A stretch of 64,000 bases of DNA. It comes from Metopolophium dirhodum (Eukaryota; Arthropoda; Insecta; Hemiptera; Aphididae). The stretch is taken from positions 18,290,001 to 18,354,000 of the forward strand of contig NC_083562.1 of the NCBI RefSeq assembly GCF_019925205.1, in the 5' to 3' direction. Numbering within the stretch: position 1 is the first letter of the stretch; the number at the start of each line of letters is the position of its first letter. The notes beneath the pieces were generated by a model, which did no database searches, was not told the DNA's origin, and saw only the letters and a list, made by a program, of their open reading frames with translations. The position numbers and the translations under genes are program-made. Below, in pieces: positions 10,658 through 22,013 of the stretch.

Positions 10658-13150
10658 CATTGACCCCCGTCGTCTTTTCAACTACTATTATAAGAAATAC
10701 GTAAAATTGACTGAAGATAACCTAATTCTTTAATAAATGTATTAAATGGTAAGCAATAAAGGTATATTAAATATTTATAAAGTTCGTTAGTTAGTTCTAT
10801 GGTTTAAAAATAAATGGATAAGAAAAATATTAAATTACATTTATTATTTGTGAATGATTAGTGATTACTGATATATTATGTATTATTTACTGGAAATAAC
10901 CAATTGTATTATATAATTGCAGATTTGGCAAATGACAAGCAATTAAGGTATAATAGAATAAGGAAAGCGTATACGGTTAAAACCATACTGTACCAATTAG
11001 CCATCCATAAAATATTTCCAGTGTTGAATCATTAAAAAAATGATATACAAATTACAAGGTTGAAGAAAGACTTGACGAAAAAATAAATTATTCTACTTCA
11101 ACTTATGACAAAAATTGTTTAAATTATATGATTAGTAATATACTCGTCATTAAATTCCCAAAAAAAATATTTTGCAAAAAGTTATTGCGTTCGCCAAATT
11201 CATTTAATCAAAAATATATTGATATTTTAAAAAATTCTAAAAAATAAGCTACTTGACTTAGATAATTATGTTTTACTATCAAAATTGTTCTTATAATCAG
11301 ATTCACAAATTGGCTATTTTGAAGAAAGAAATTTAAATTTTTTTATTTTCAGTTAAAAAATAAAAATAATTTTTTGTACAATATATTATGTGTAAAGCAA
11401 GTGACTATAAATTATATATATATAAAAAAATTAAATATTGATTAGAAAAATAGTTATTCCATAAGTTAGTTCTATCTGTTACATTCTGTATGGCTGTATA
11501 TATGTATATATATTATATAATACAATTATAAAACTACACCAAATACCTATGATTATTACTTTTAAATATAATAATATAATATATTAAATACACGCATTGT
11601 AAATGTTTTCTTTATTTGGCATGTTCAAGATTAATAGTTATATAGATATAAATTTATAATAGACATTTATAAAATTCCATATTTTAAATAATATAATAAT
11701 AATGTCAAACGAGAAATTATCTTCAAATGTACATACAATTAATCCTAAGGCAATGTCGAGGGGATTTAAAAAATATATATGCTGTAAATTATAGTGATAA
11801 CGAATATTTAACATAAGTATACTAAATATTATTTTAATGTTTGAGTATAATAATTTATAAATTATAATATACTCTCATAAACAGTAAAGTTGTATTTATG
11901 CATTATACTATCATAATTTGATGTTTGTTATTTCAGTTGGATAATAATTATTTATTAGTATTTAGTTATCTATTAATTCATTATATATATTATTATTTAT
12001 ATATTTTATTACTCGGTAAAGATGAAATAATTGTTAAACTACAATGATTATATAATTTGTATCTAGATTCTAGGTGGTGGGTAATGGGTATACAGTTAAT
12101 TTCGAGTAATATGTAGGTATAATCATTTTATATAACTGTAAAAATAATTATCATAGTCAAGCAAATAAGTAGAATATTAGAATTATAACCATTAATTTCG
12201 TTGAAGAATTAACAAATTTACAATTAATAATAATAAAATGTAATTATTAATATAAAAATCCAATGTTATGTAAATTAATATCATACATTTAATTTAAAAA
12301 AATTAGTGTGGAAAACCTGTAGAAGCATAATGTGTGTAGTGCAATATAAAGTTATTTTTACAAATTAAAAAGAATAAAAATTGTCAGGATAAACTTTAAG
12401 TCTAAATACAATTTCTAGTTAAGTTACGCAGCAGCTATACAATAAACTGTACGGAAAAATAAAATCTTACCATTTCAACAGTCAAAAATGACTTGACAAA
12501 ATACACGATCACGCATTGAAAAAAAGTCGGATTTTAATAATTATTTATTTTATTTGGAAGAGGAAAACTTTATTCATGTAAATTATTAGACTCCACTTTT
12601 TAATAAAATTTAAACAACGCCGTAAAAATAAATTTAAAAAAATGTATTTAGATTTTTGACGTTTAATACAAACACTAAAATTAACGTTTTTAAAATCAGG
12701 GTTCAATGTGATCTATATAAAATCTGTTTGTATATTATCAGCTATGACTTATATGAGTATAATCACTTGAGCAGTAACGTTTTGTTAACAATAATAATCG
12801 CATTATTACTATTTTTTTTACTCTAAAATAGTATAATATTTACAATCTGCATCCACTTAATATATTATATTATATAAGTACCTAATATATACAACAAATA
12901 CGATACACAGACAGAATGGCTCTATTGAAGGGGGTGTCCATTGACATTAATATTACAAATTACAATATTATAAGGCATAATACGTCATATATACATACCT
13001 AATGTAGATAAATAGTAGGTACCGTAATACCATATAATATTATTATTATATATTGCATTATAATAAACTACCAATGGAATATTGGAAAGAATTCATTTTT
13101 TAAAAGAAAAGTGGAAATAATTATTTTACTTCAGAATATGTTATTTTTTA
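10658..13150. other. AT-rich DNA, nothing recognised
   Basis: Long, strongly AT-rich stretch with many TATATA and TAATAT words. No ORF of note, no transposon end and no RNA gene were recognised. Confidence 0.5.
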
Positions 13151-15571
13151 GATTCTGAGTGAAACGATGAATGTATTGATTTTACAATGATGTGTGTTTT
13201 TTTTTTTATTTTTTTTTTTATTTTTTTTTTATTTTTTTATTTTTGTGTCTGTGTACACGATAAGTAGTCGAAATAATGCTTCGATTTTCGACTTCAGTAT
13301 CTTGTTCGATGGGAAAGTGAATATCGTTGGTGCATTGGGGAGGTCAAAATTTTAATTTCCCAGTAGTTTTCAAAAGCGATGTGAAAAACAAAAGAAAAAT
13401 TAAGGAAAAACGGGAATTTTTACGCAAAATCGATTTTTAACAAAATCGATTTTGGTTATTGGTGTAACTCTAAAACAAATGACCGTAGATGCATGAAATT
13501 TTCACTGGTTGTTTATATTTGCATTTTCTATACACCATAAAATTTACAAAATATTTTGACTCTTTTTGAGCTGTTTACGGCCATTGTCAGTTTTCAATTT
13601 TCTTAGTTTTTTTTTCTATAAATATCAATAAAATTTTATCTGTTGAGTAAAAAAGCTTGAAAATTTAATAGAAGGCTCCTAGGTTATTGTTTCAAAGGCA
13701 GATGAAAAAAATTAAAAATCCTTACTCACAGTTTTTAATTATAAGCATTTAAAGTTCAAATTTTGACAAAATACGGAAAAATCACGAAAAATAGCAAATT
13801 ATTTTGATGAGAATTCATAAAAATTTTTCTTTTCAAATCTAAGATTTGAAAATGTAATATAAGATTACTCATAAGTTTGTCTACCTTTATCAAAAAAAAA
13901 ATGTCTAGAAGAAACTTAAATTAAATTTTTATGAGCGTCTGAAATTTATATTTTTACAACATTTGATATTTACTCGATTTCTCATGTAACAATTTTCTTA
14001 TTTTATTGTAATTAAAAAACGAATGACTGTAGATACTTGAAAATTTCACTGAATGTTTATATTAGCATTTTCTATACACCATAAAATGTTGAAAATATTT
14101 TGACTCTTTTTGAGCTGTTTACGGACATTGTCAGTTTTCAATTTTTTTAGTTTTTTTTCTATAAATATCAATAAATTTTTATTTGTTGGGTAAAAAAGCG
14201 TGAAAATTTAATATAAGGCTCCTGATATATCGTTCTAATAGCAGTTGAAAAATATTAAAAATACATAGGCACAATTTTTTTTTATAAGCATTTAAAGTTC
14301 AAATTTTGACAACATTTATCAAATTTATAATTTATTAATTATTTTGTAGTTAAAAATTTATAAATTTTAGATTCTGAGTGAAACGATGAATGTATTGATT
14401 TTACAATGATGTGTGTTTTTTTTTTTATTTTTTTTTTTATTTTTGTGTCTGTGTACACGATAAGTAGTCGAAATAATGCTTCGATTTTTGACTTCAGTAT
14501 CTTGTTCGATGGGAAAGTGAATATCGTTGGTGCATTGGGGAGGTCAAAATTTTAATTTCCCAGTAGTTTTCAAAAGCGATGTGAAAAACAAAAGAAAAAT
14601 TAAGGAAAAACGGGAATTTTTACGCAAAATCGATTTTTAACAAAATCGATTTTGGTTATTGGTGTAACTCTAAAACAAATGACCGTAGATGCATGAAATT
14701 TTCACTGGTTGTTTATATTAGCATTTTCTATACACCATAAAATTTTCCAAATATTTTGACTCTTTTTGAGCTGTTTACAGCCATTGTCAGTTTTCAATTT
14801 TTTTAGTTTTTTTTTCTATAAATATCAATAAAATTTTATCTATTGAGTAAAAAAGCTTGAAAATTTAATAGAAGGCTCCTAGTTTATTGTTTCAAAGGCA
14901 GATGAAAAAAATTAAAAATCCTTAGTCACAGTTTTTAATTATAAGCATTTAAAGTTCAAATTTTGACAAAATACGGAAAAATCACGAAAAATAGCAAATT
15001 ATTTTTATGAGAATTCATAAAAATTTTTCTTTTTAAATCTAAGATTTGAAAATGTAATATAAGATTACTCATAAGTTTGTCTACCATTATCAAAAAAAAA
15101 ATGTCTAGAAGAAACTTAAATTAAATTTTTATGAGCGTCTGAAATTTATATTTTTACAACATTTGATATTTACTCGATTTCTCATGTAACGATTTTTTTA
15201 TTTTATTGTAATTAAAAAACGAATGACTGTAGATACTTGAAAATTTCACTGAATGTTTATATTAGCATTTTCTATACACCATACAATTTTGAAAATATTT
15301 TGACTCTATTTGAGCTGTTTACGGACATTGTCAGTTTTCAATTTTTTTAGTTTTTTTTTCTATAAATATCAATAAATTTTTATTTGTTGGGTAAAAAAGC
15401 GTGAAAATTTAATATTAGACTCCTGATATATCGTTTTAATAGCAGTTGAAAAATATTAAAAATACATTTGCACAATTTTTTTTTATAAGCATTTAAAGTT
15501 CAAATTTTGACAACATTTATCAAATTTATAATTTATTAATTATTTTGTGGTTAAAAATTTATAAAATGTTT
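13151..15571 (+). repeat. Two tandem copies of a 1.2-kb unit (A-A)
   Basis: Two near-identical units start with GATTCTGAGTGAAACGATGA at 13151 and 14370, a period of 1219 bases that includes length variation of a T-rich run just inside. Each unit contains two diverged sub-units about 544 bases apart, marked by TTTTCTATACACCATAAAAT and GACTCTTTTTGAGCTGTTTA. The copies differ by few substitutions, so the duplication looks recent. There is no ORF above 60 codons. The GATTCTGAG start equals the inner edge of the family's terminal repeat, so the array lacks a left terminus here. Confidence 0.9.
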
Positions 15572-15823
15572 AACTTTTATGGCTAAGGATTGAAAATTTA
15601 AAACAAGGCTCCACGTTAATAGGTTATATATAAATTACTTTATTCACAATAATATCATCAAATATACTTGGTAATATCATAGGGTGACTGACCGTTTTCG
15701 CTCAGAATCGTTTTTCTTATACAATGATATTATATCATTGAATTCAAATTTAACACCATCCATTACAGTGACCCACTTGTAACCTACCGTACAGCAGAGC
15801 GACATCCACTTATCCACCTTTTT
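15572..15823 (+). repeat. Terminal B unit, copy 1
   Basis: A 252-base unit running from AACTTTTATGGCTAAGGATT to a terminus CCACCTTT beside TTAA. It includes CGCTCAGAATCGTTTTTCTT, a palindromic ATGATATTATATCAT and CTGTACG/CAGCAGAGCGACAT blocks. It matches, in inverted orientation, the left end of the 20.6-kb element and the solo end at 4861. It directly follows the A-A array. Confidence 0.9.
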
Positions 15824-16077
15824 AACTTTTATGGCTAAGGATTGAAAATTTAAAACAAGGCTCCACGTAAATAGGTTATATTTAAATTACTTTATTCACA
15901 ATAATATCATCAAATATACTTGGTAAAATCATAGGCTGACTGACCGTTTTCGCTCAGAATCGTTTTTCTTATACAATGATATTATATCATTGAATTCAAA
16001 TTTAACACCATCCATTACAGCGACCCACTTGTAACCTACCGTACAGCAGAGCGACATCCACTTATCCACCTTTTTAA
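15824..16077 (+). repeat. Terminal B unit, copy 2
   Basis: Second head-to-tail copy of the preceding 252-base unit with only a handful of visible differences (for example GTGACC versus GCGACC). It ends with CCACCTTT and TTAA at 16074-16077, the family's true right terminus. Confidence 0.9.
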
Positions 16078-17089
16078 TATTATACTTTTAAACAAACGGT
16101 AAAGGGCGAATCCTTGTAACGTGCCGCCGTATTAACTATTAACCAGTTATTATAAGAGTTGATATTAATACGAAAATAATACATAATAATATATATATGT
16201 ATATAAATATACATTTTTTTATGTCTTTAAACCACTTTATAATACTTTATAATGTTAATGTTTTGAGATGTTATTATACATAATATTATATTGTATTATT
16301 GTAAATAAATGTTTGTGCATACTTATGAATACACATACAGTATTATTGTACATGATTTTTTTTTTTCTGTTAAGATGATGACATCCTGCTGTAGTGATGA
16401 CACAATAATCTACAACATTTTTATAATAATAAAGTCTTAGAACTTTATATAATCATAATATATATATGTACTAAAACTTATATGGCTTATAACACATTTC
16501 GTTAACTTTCTATAAATGGTATAATAATTTCGATTTAGAAATTGATTAGTTTTCTAATTTAATTTGATGTATAATAAAACAAACTTCTTTATGTTTATAA
16601 ATTATTATGCAGTTTGTTTTGTAAATATATTATGAATGTCGAATGATCTAAAAATTTTAAATTACAATGCGATGTATTTTAAGAAAAATACTTCTGCTTT
16701 AAATTAATTTTTTTCTACAAAAGTTAGTTGAAAATACAAATGTTATTAATTTCCAAAACAGTTGGTATATTATTATTAATTTAAATTATTTTGCTAATAA
16801 CTACCAGCAGGTACCTATGTTTAAAGATAACATTTTATAACGTATTTCTACGAGTGAATTTATTGATTTATTTTTATTTTTGAAGTGTGTTTTTATTCAC
16901 CATGGTTTGCCACACATGTCTAGCACTGTAACCTACTTATCTATTATACATACAGAATAATAATTATCTATTATATTCAAAAATCTAATTTTATTAATAT
17001 GATAAAATACGGCTAATTAAGTCTGCAGTAAAATGTTATCGTGTATTTAATATGAAATAACTAATAAGCGTATGTTCGATCGAACTACG
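16078..17089. other. AT-rich DNA, nothing recognised
   Basis: AT-rich stretch with scattered TATATATA words. No gene, RNA gene or transposon terminus was recognised. Confidence 0.45.
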
Positions 17090-17600
17090 CCTGCCCGAGA
17101 AGACGTTTTTTACCTATTTAGTAAAATAATTTCAATGACGATTGCAAAGTCGTAAATTTCAGACGAAAAACCTAACGGGATATTCCATAATAACAACGAG
17201 AGTTGCAAACAAAATTTGGTTCTGCGTGCGTTTAAGGAGTTTTTTTTTACGTGTAATGAAATAGAAACCCGCGTAATTTCGTAGAATTGAACGTGACAAA
17301 GGCGGCCCGGGGATTCTTCTCGGGATAGAATAAGAGAAAAAAAATACCGCCCCCTTCGGAGTCAAGACGTGGGTACGAACCGTACGGTGTACAGGTCTAT
17401 TTGTGTGTGCGGGTATATTATGTACGTGTGTGTATTTTTTTCATCACGTATAGCTGTTTTACCCCAGGGTTTTTTCTCCATACGCAGACCCCTCGTTATT
17501 GTAACAAATCCCGTCGATTCTTATTTATTTTTTTCTCGTCCTTAGCAGTGAATGTATAAATATATGCTGTTAATGCAGCCGTGCAGGAATTGATGTTGGG
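17090..17600. other. GC-enriched island, unassigned
   Basis: About 500 bases richer in G+C than the flanks, with GGCCCGGGG near 17303 and CCGCCCCCTTCGG near 17347. A 68-codon minus-strand ORF (17159-17365) is weakly basic with Phe-rich ends and no motif. A TTTTTTCTCGTCCTTAGCAG word at 17529-17548 resembles a plus-strand splice acceptor, but no convincing exon follows because an early TGA comes next. Confidence 0.25.
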
Positions 17601-18480
17601 TAACCACTCGGTCAGTGTAAGCTAATTTGATGTTTCCAAATTAATTCCGTTTAAATAGCTATCACTTGTCACTATAAAGCGTATGAACGAAAGATAGGCG
17701 ACAATATTTGTCCGACACAAGAGTATTATACTTTATTTGATAAAAATAAAAACATATTTTAATGAAAAGAGATTTTTGAAACCAACATTTTGTTATACCT
17801 GTAGACTTGCTGCAGCATAATATAATATGATACGATTTTAAAACTATTATTACTTATTAGTCAATCAACTATATTTTGTTTCGTGATTTGATGTTAGAAA
17901 AATTTGAAGAGGTGCCACTATTATCATTCATGTTATTATAAACGAGAAAGAAAAAGGTTTCATGTAGGTACATAAAACACTTGCTGTAGCTAATCAATAT
18001 AAATCAGAAAACGAGTTTTAAATTTAAAAAAAACCCATTAATTGTTATTATTTTTATATTCGCACAAATAATATTTTTCAACGTCCTGGAAAAGGTGCGA
18101 AGTACTCATGTAAGGGAAAAAATTGTGTAAGGGTGGTAATCATATAAATCCATTTGTGTTTAGATAGCTATTTGTTGTTAATAATTTTATCTAAAAATAT
18201 TTTATTATAATATTATACTGGTAAATGGTAAATTCAAATTGATCGTTCGTCATATTTTGTACTGCGTGCGTTATTTGTATATTACTATCGCAAAATGGGT
18301 TTATCGACAAAAAAAAACAATCACGTGGTACAAAAAATCAACGGTCAAATCACTCCTCTCCTAATCTACAGAAATACGATCTTGCAGCAGGGCTCGGGAG
18401 ATTAGAGTGGCCCGGGACGGCAATCATTAGGCATTAAAAATCTAAAATTTTATGTGTACAATATTATTAGTATGTTTATG
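17601..18480. other. AT-rich DNA, nothing recognised
   Basis: AT-rich sequence. A short GC-rich word cluster near 18388-18420 (GGGCTCGGGAG, GGCCCGGGAC) may be an old transposon end but has no partner. Confidence 0.4.
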
Positions 18481-18960
18481 CGTATAAGTGTCCAACAGCC
18501 AACAGCTACACACCCCTTCTCCAGCGGCGATAAACGTTAAGATAGTACGTCTCGTCCGCACACGTTCATTTACATAGTACCTACTCAGTTGTCGCATACG
18601 GTCGGATGTTTTTTGAATCTATTGCACACTAAGAGCGTGCCGCGAGGTTAGTTTTAAATTTTAATGTAAAGCCGTAAAGGATTCAGACTTCCACGCCAGT
18701 CCATAATACTTATATAGACAACGCATATACAAGCGGCCGCGGCGTGCGACATCGCTCCGTATTCTTAATATAATAGTATTATACTGTCCAGAAATTCGGT
18801 TGTACCTACATCACGAATGCTCGTTCGACTTGCATGTGATTTTTGCGTATATTTTTCTCAACCAACGTGACCGCACTCCGACGACTCGCCTCTTACTGCA
18901 GCCAGAACACGTCTAGCGATATCTAAACCAATACTTTATATTATAGAGTCTAGACGTTTG
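18481..18960. promoter_or_regulatory. GC-enriched patch upstream of the 124-codon ORF
   Basis: Mixed-composition DNA with CpG-containing words such as GCGGCCGCGG near 18735. Stops are frequent in all frames. It lies about 0.8-1.2 kb upstream of the ORF at 19733 and could be its promoter or 5' exon, but no splice pair was found, so this is speculative. Confidence 0.2.
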
Positions 18961-19732
18961 TTTTAGTACATTGATATAATATCAGTAAATGTTTTTTTTT
19001 CTTTATTTTATATATGTGTATTTAGTTTAAAAAATAATATTTTATTATGTTAAACGCTGCAGTGTCGAATATTTAATGTGAGTTTTTTTAATTGTTTTTA
19101 ATTGTATTTATATTTGGTTGTAAATTAAACCGATGTTCCGGCTTGAGGACAAACAATAAGTATTACTATTGTATTAATACTATAAAATATCTAATTTTTA
19201 CATTTGAACAGTAAACATTGTTAAAATACTATACTCATACTACATTTTTTACTTATATTTGTATCACTTAAAGAGTTTTTTTACAACAAAAAGTAAATAC
19301 AATCTTAAACCATTTAGATAATTATAGTATCTATACAAACAGTAATAATGTATTGATTAAAAACATTTTGAATGTAATGATGTTGTATATTAAGGACATT
19401 TCAAATGATTTTCTTGTTCAAAATATAGGAGATTAAAAAACGCATTGTTATTAATCAATATAGTATAATGTAAAATGAACTTATTTTTTGTCAATGCATT
19501 CCTTTGTAAACGAGTAGAACATTTATTTAACTATAATTTGTGTAAAATACCATACTATCTTTTCTATAACTGTGGTCGTCATATTGCTCGTTTAGAAAAT
19601 ATTGTAAATCTTTAAGCAATATACTTGTGTGCAGTATTATTTTAATTGTATGTATTGGTAGCGCATTAACGCATTATATATACTTCTGGATATGGAATAC
19701 TAAATTGGACATCGTGCGTATTAATCGTGTAA
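18961..19732. other. AT-rich DNA, nothing recognised
   Basis: AT-rich stretch between the GC-enriched patch and the ORF at 19733. No element was recognised. Confidence 0.4.
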
Positions 19733-20107
19733 ATGGACGCCAACTGCAGAAAGAGGAAACGTGAATTTTTTGAAGTTAATGTCCGTGCTGTAACGGACAC
19801 TCTAGACCTATCTGTTCCGCCATTTATGGGGATAAAATGTCGTTCATTATGTCGGATGCAAGGACCTTGGGCGTTTCGATCGATACCTCGAAATTATATG
19901 AACTTGCCATACAACATAACAACTTATCAACAATTGGTGGTGTATGGATCTTCGAAAGCATGGCCGTCATTTATAATACAGAACCTCAGTGAAATAGTCG
20001 TCGGGCCTCGACGGTCTGGGGGACATAAATCACTTTGGAAACGGTCCAAAAAGTTCGTAAGAAACTGCGTCACATGCGTCGGATGCCAAGTTTGTTTCTG
20101 CCTGTGA
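19733..20107 (+). CDS. Hypothetical 124-aa protein, unrecognised
   Basis: Single-exon ORF of 124 codons in mixed-composition DNA without low complexity, the longest such ORF in the window. The N-terminus has a basic cluster RKRKRE (residues 6-11) that could act as a nuclear localisation signal. The middle holds several Trp, Pro and Arg residues. The C-terminus is basic and then cysteine-rich (CVTCVGCQVCFCL), but spacing fits no zinc-finger family I know. There is no signal peptide or clear membrane segment. A polyadenylation word follows at 20425. It may be a chance ORF, a lineage-specific gene, or part of a non-coding transcript. Confidence 0.3.
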   Translation: MDANCRKRKREFFEVNVRAVTDTLDLSVPPFMGIKCRSLCRMQGPWAFRSIPRNYMNLPYNITTYQQLVVYGSSKAWPSFIIQNLSEIVVGPRRSGGHKSLWKRSKKFVRNCVTCVGCQVCFCL

Positions 20108-20602
20108 ATTTGTAATATTTATTTTTTCAAATTCTTAGTTATAATCTTCCGTTTCTAATGTGTGCTTACGTTAGATGGATCGTGGCCCCTATGCATATAC
20201 TATATGCAGGATTCTTTATTGGTCAGTTGGATAACAAGAATGCGCAGCCGCTGAGACGTTAGTGCTGTCTATGTAGCTCAGTCGTCGTCTCGCCAGTAGT
20301 CTCTTAATCTAGCCATAATACGTCTAGGTACAGCCGTACGGGCTTACAAATGTTAATTAGCTATCAAGGATTATTATTGTTATAACTCTTTTTTAATACT
20401 TGTCTTGGAAATGATATTGTGTACAATAAAAGTTGAGTACCTACTTACAAATAACAAACACATGTTTTGTATTTAATTTGTTTGGTAAATGCATAGATAA
20501 AATGTATTGAAGAGATAAAGTTCACCAGAAATCTTATTTGCATTAATAATAACTATAGAATTTTGATAGTAAATATAAAAATATTTAAATTAATATTCAA
20601 AT
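20108..20602. other. Possible 3' UTR / mixed-composition DNA
   Basis: The 160-190 bases around 20160-20345 keep the mixed composition of the upstream ORF and then become AT-rich near the AATAAA word at 20425. If the ORF is real this would be its 3' UTR. No other feature was seen up to the repeat element starting near 20603. Confidence 0.25.
20425..20430 (+). terminator. Candidate polyadenylation signal AATAAA
   Basis: Canonical AATAAA about 320 bases after the stop of the 124-codon ORF, followed by a TG/GT-containing stretch. The word is common in this AT-rich DNA, so its weight depends on the ORF being real. Confidence 0.25.
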
Positions 20603-20606
20603 TTAA

Positions 20607-22009
20607 AAAGGTGGCTTAGTGGATGTTGCTCTGCTGTACAGTAGGTTACAAATGGCTCACTGTAATGGATGGTGTTAAATTTGAATTCATTGATATAATA
20701 TTATTGTATAAGAAAAACCATTCTGATCGACAACGGTCAGTCAGCCTATGATATTACCAAGTATATTTGATGATATTATTGTGAATAAAGTAATTTATAC
20801 ATAACCTATTTACGTGGAGCCTTGTTTTAAATCTTCTATCCTTAGCTATAAAAGTTGAACATTTTATAAATTTTAACTACAAAATAATTATTAAACTTTA
20901 AATTTGATAAATTTTGTCAAAATTTGAACTTTAAATGCTTATAAAAAAAAATTATGCCTATGTATTTTTAACATTTTTGAACTGCTATTGTAACAATATA
21001 TCAGGAGCCTTGCATTCAATTTTCACGCTTTTTACCCAACAAATAAAATTTTATTGATATTTTTAGAAAAAAAAACTAAAAAATTGAAAACTGACAATGT
21101 CCGTAAACAGCTCAAAAAGAGTCAAATTATTTTCAAAATGTTATCGTGTATAGAAAATGCTAATATAAACATTCAGTGAAATTTTCAAGTATCTACAGTC
21201 ATACGTTTTTAATTACCACAAAATAAGAAAACCGTTACATGAGAAATCGAGTGAATATCAAATGTTGTAAAAATATGAATTTCAAACGCCCATAAAAATT
21301 TAATTTGACTTTCTTGTAGAAATGTTTTTTTGATAAAGGTAGACAAACTTATGAGGAATCTAGTATTACATTTTCAAATCTTAGATTTAAAAAGAAAATT
21401 TTTTATGAATTTCTAACTCAAAATATTTTGCAAATTTTCGTCTTTTTTACGTATTTTGTCAACATTTGAACTTAAAATGCTTATAAAAAAAAATTGTGAC
21501 TAACGTTAAGGAGAAAGCAAGTGGTTTTACAATGGTGTTTATTATTTTTTTTTTTTTTTGTATCCTGTATACAAAATTTTTACCTGATAGAGTTCTTCGT
21601 TTTCAACATATAGTACCTTATCTTTTACCAAATTGGATCAAGATGGTACTTTAGAGAGGTACTTTAGAGAGGTAATTTTTCGATTTTCTCAATAGTTATT
21701 TAATGCCACGGGAAAAACTACTGACAAATTACTAAAAACCACTTAAAATGGGATTTTTATTTCTAACGATTTGTCTATCACCATAGTAACGAATAAAAAA
21801 TTATAATATTATAATATTAATTCAACTTAAAGGCTATAATAAATAATAAATATTAAAAAAATCCAGACTGATATACCGTCTCCGCTCAGAATCGTTTTTC
21901 TTATACAATGATATTATATCATTGAATTCAAGTTTAATACAATCCATTAAAAATTGTCCCACTTGTAACCTACTGTACAGCAGAGCGACATCCACTTACC
22001 GGCTTTTTC
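20607..22009. mobile_element. 1.4-kb TIR transposon with both ends
   Basis: The left end AAAGGTGGCTTAGTGGATG and the reverse complement of the right end, AAAAAGCCGGTAAGTGGATG, start inverted repeats of about 125 bases that both continue to GAAAAACNATTCTGA. TTAA lies beside each end (20603-20606 and 22010-22013). About 0.9 kb after the left end matches the reverse complement of the A unit at 13.7-14.3 kb. From about 21515 the sequence matches the start of unit A in direct orientation, so the interior is rearranged relative to the 13-kb copies. There is no transposase ORF, so it is non-autonomous. TTAA targets suggest a piggyBac-like mover, but the termini are not the usual CCC...GGG. Confidence 0.8.
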
Positions 22010-22013
22010 TTAA

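Noticed and set aside
13151..16077. CRISPR-like or ordinary satellite array
   Set aside because: Units are 1.2 kb and 252 bases with no short repeat-spacer pattern, and the family has transposon ends elsewhere in the window.
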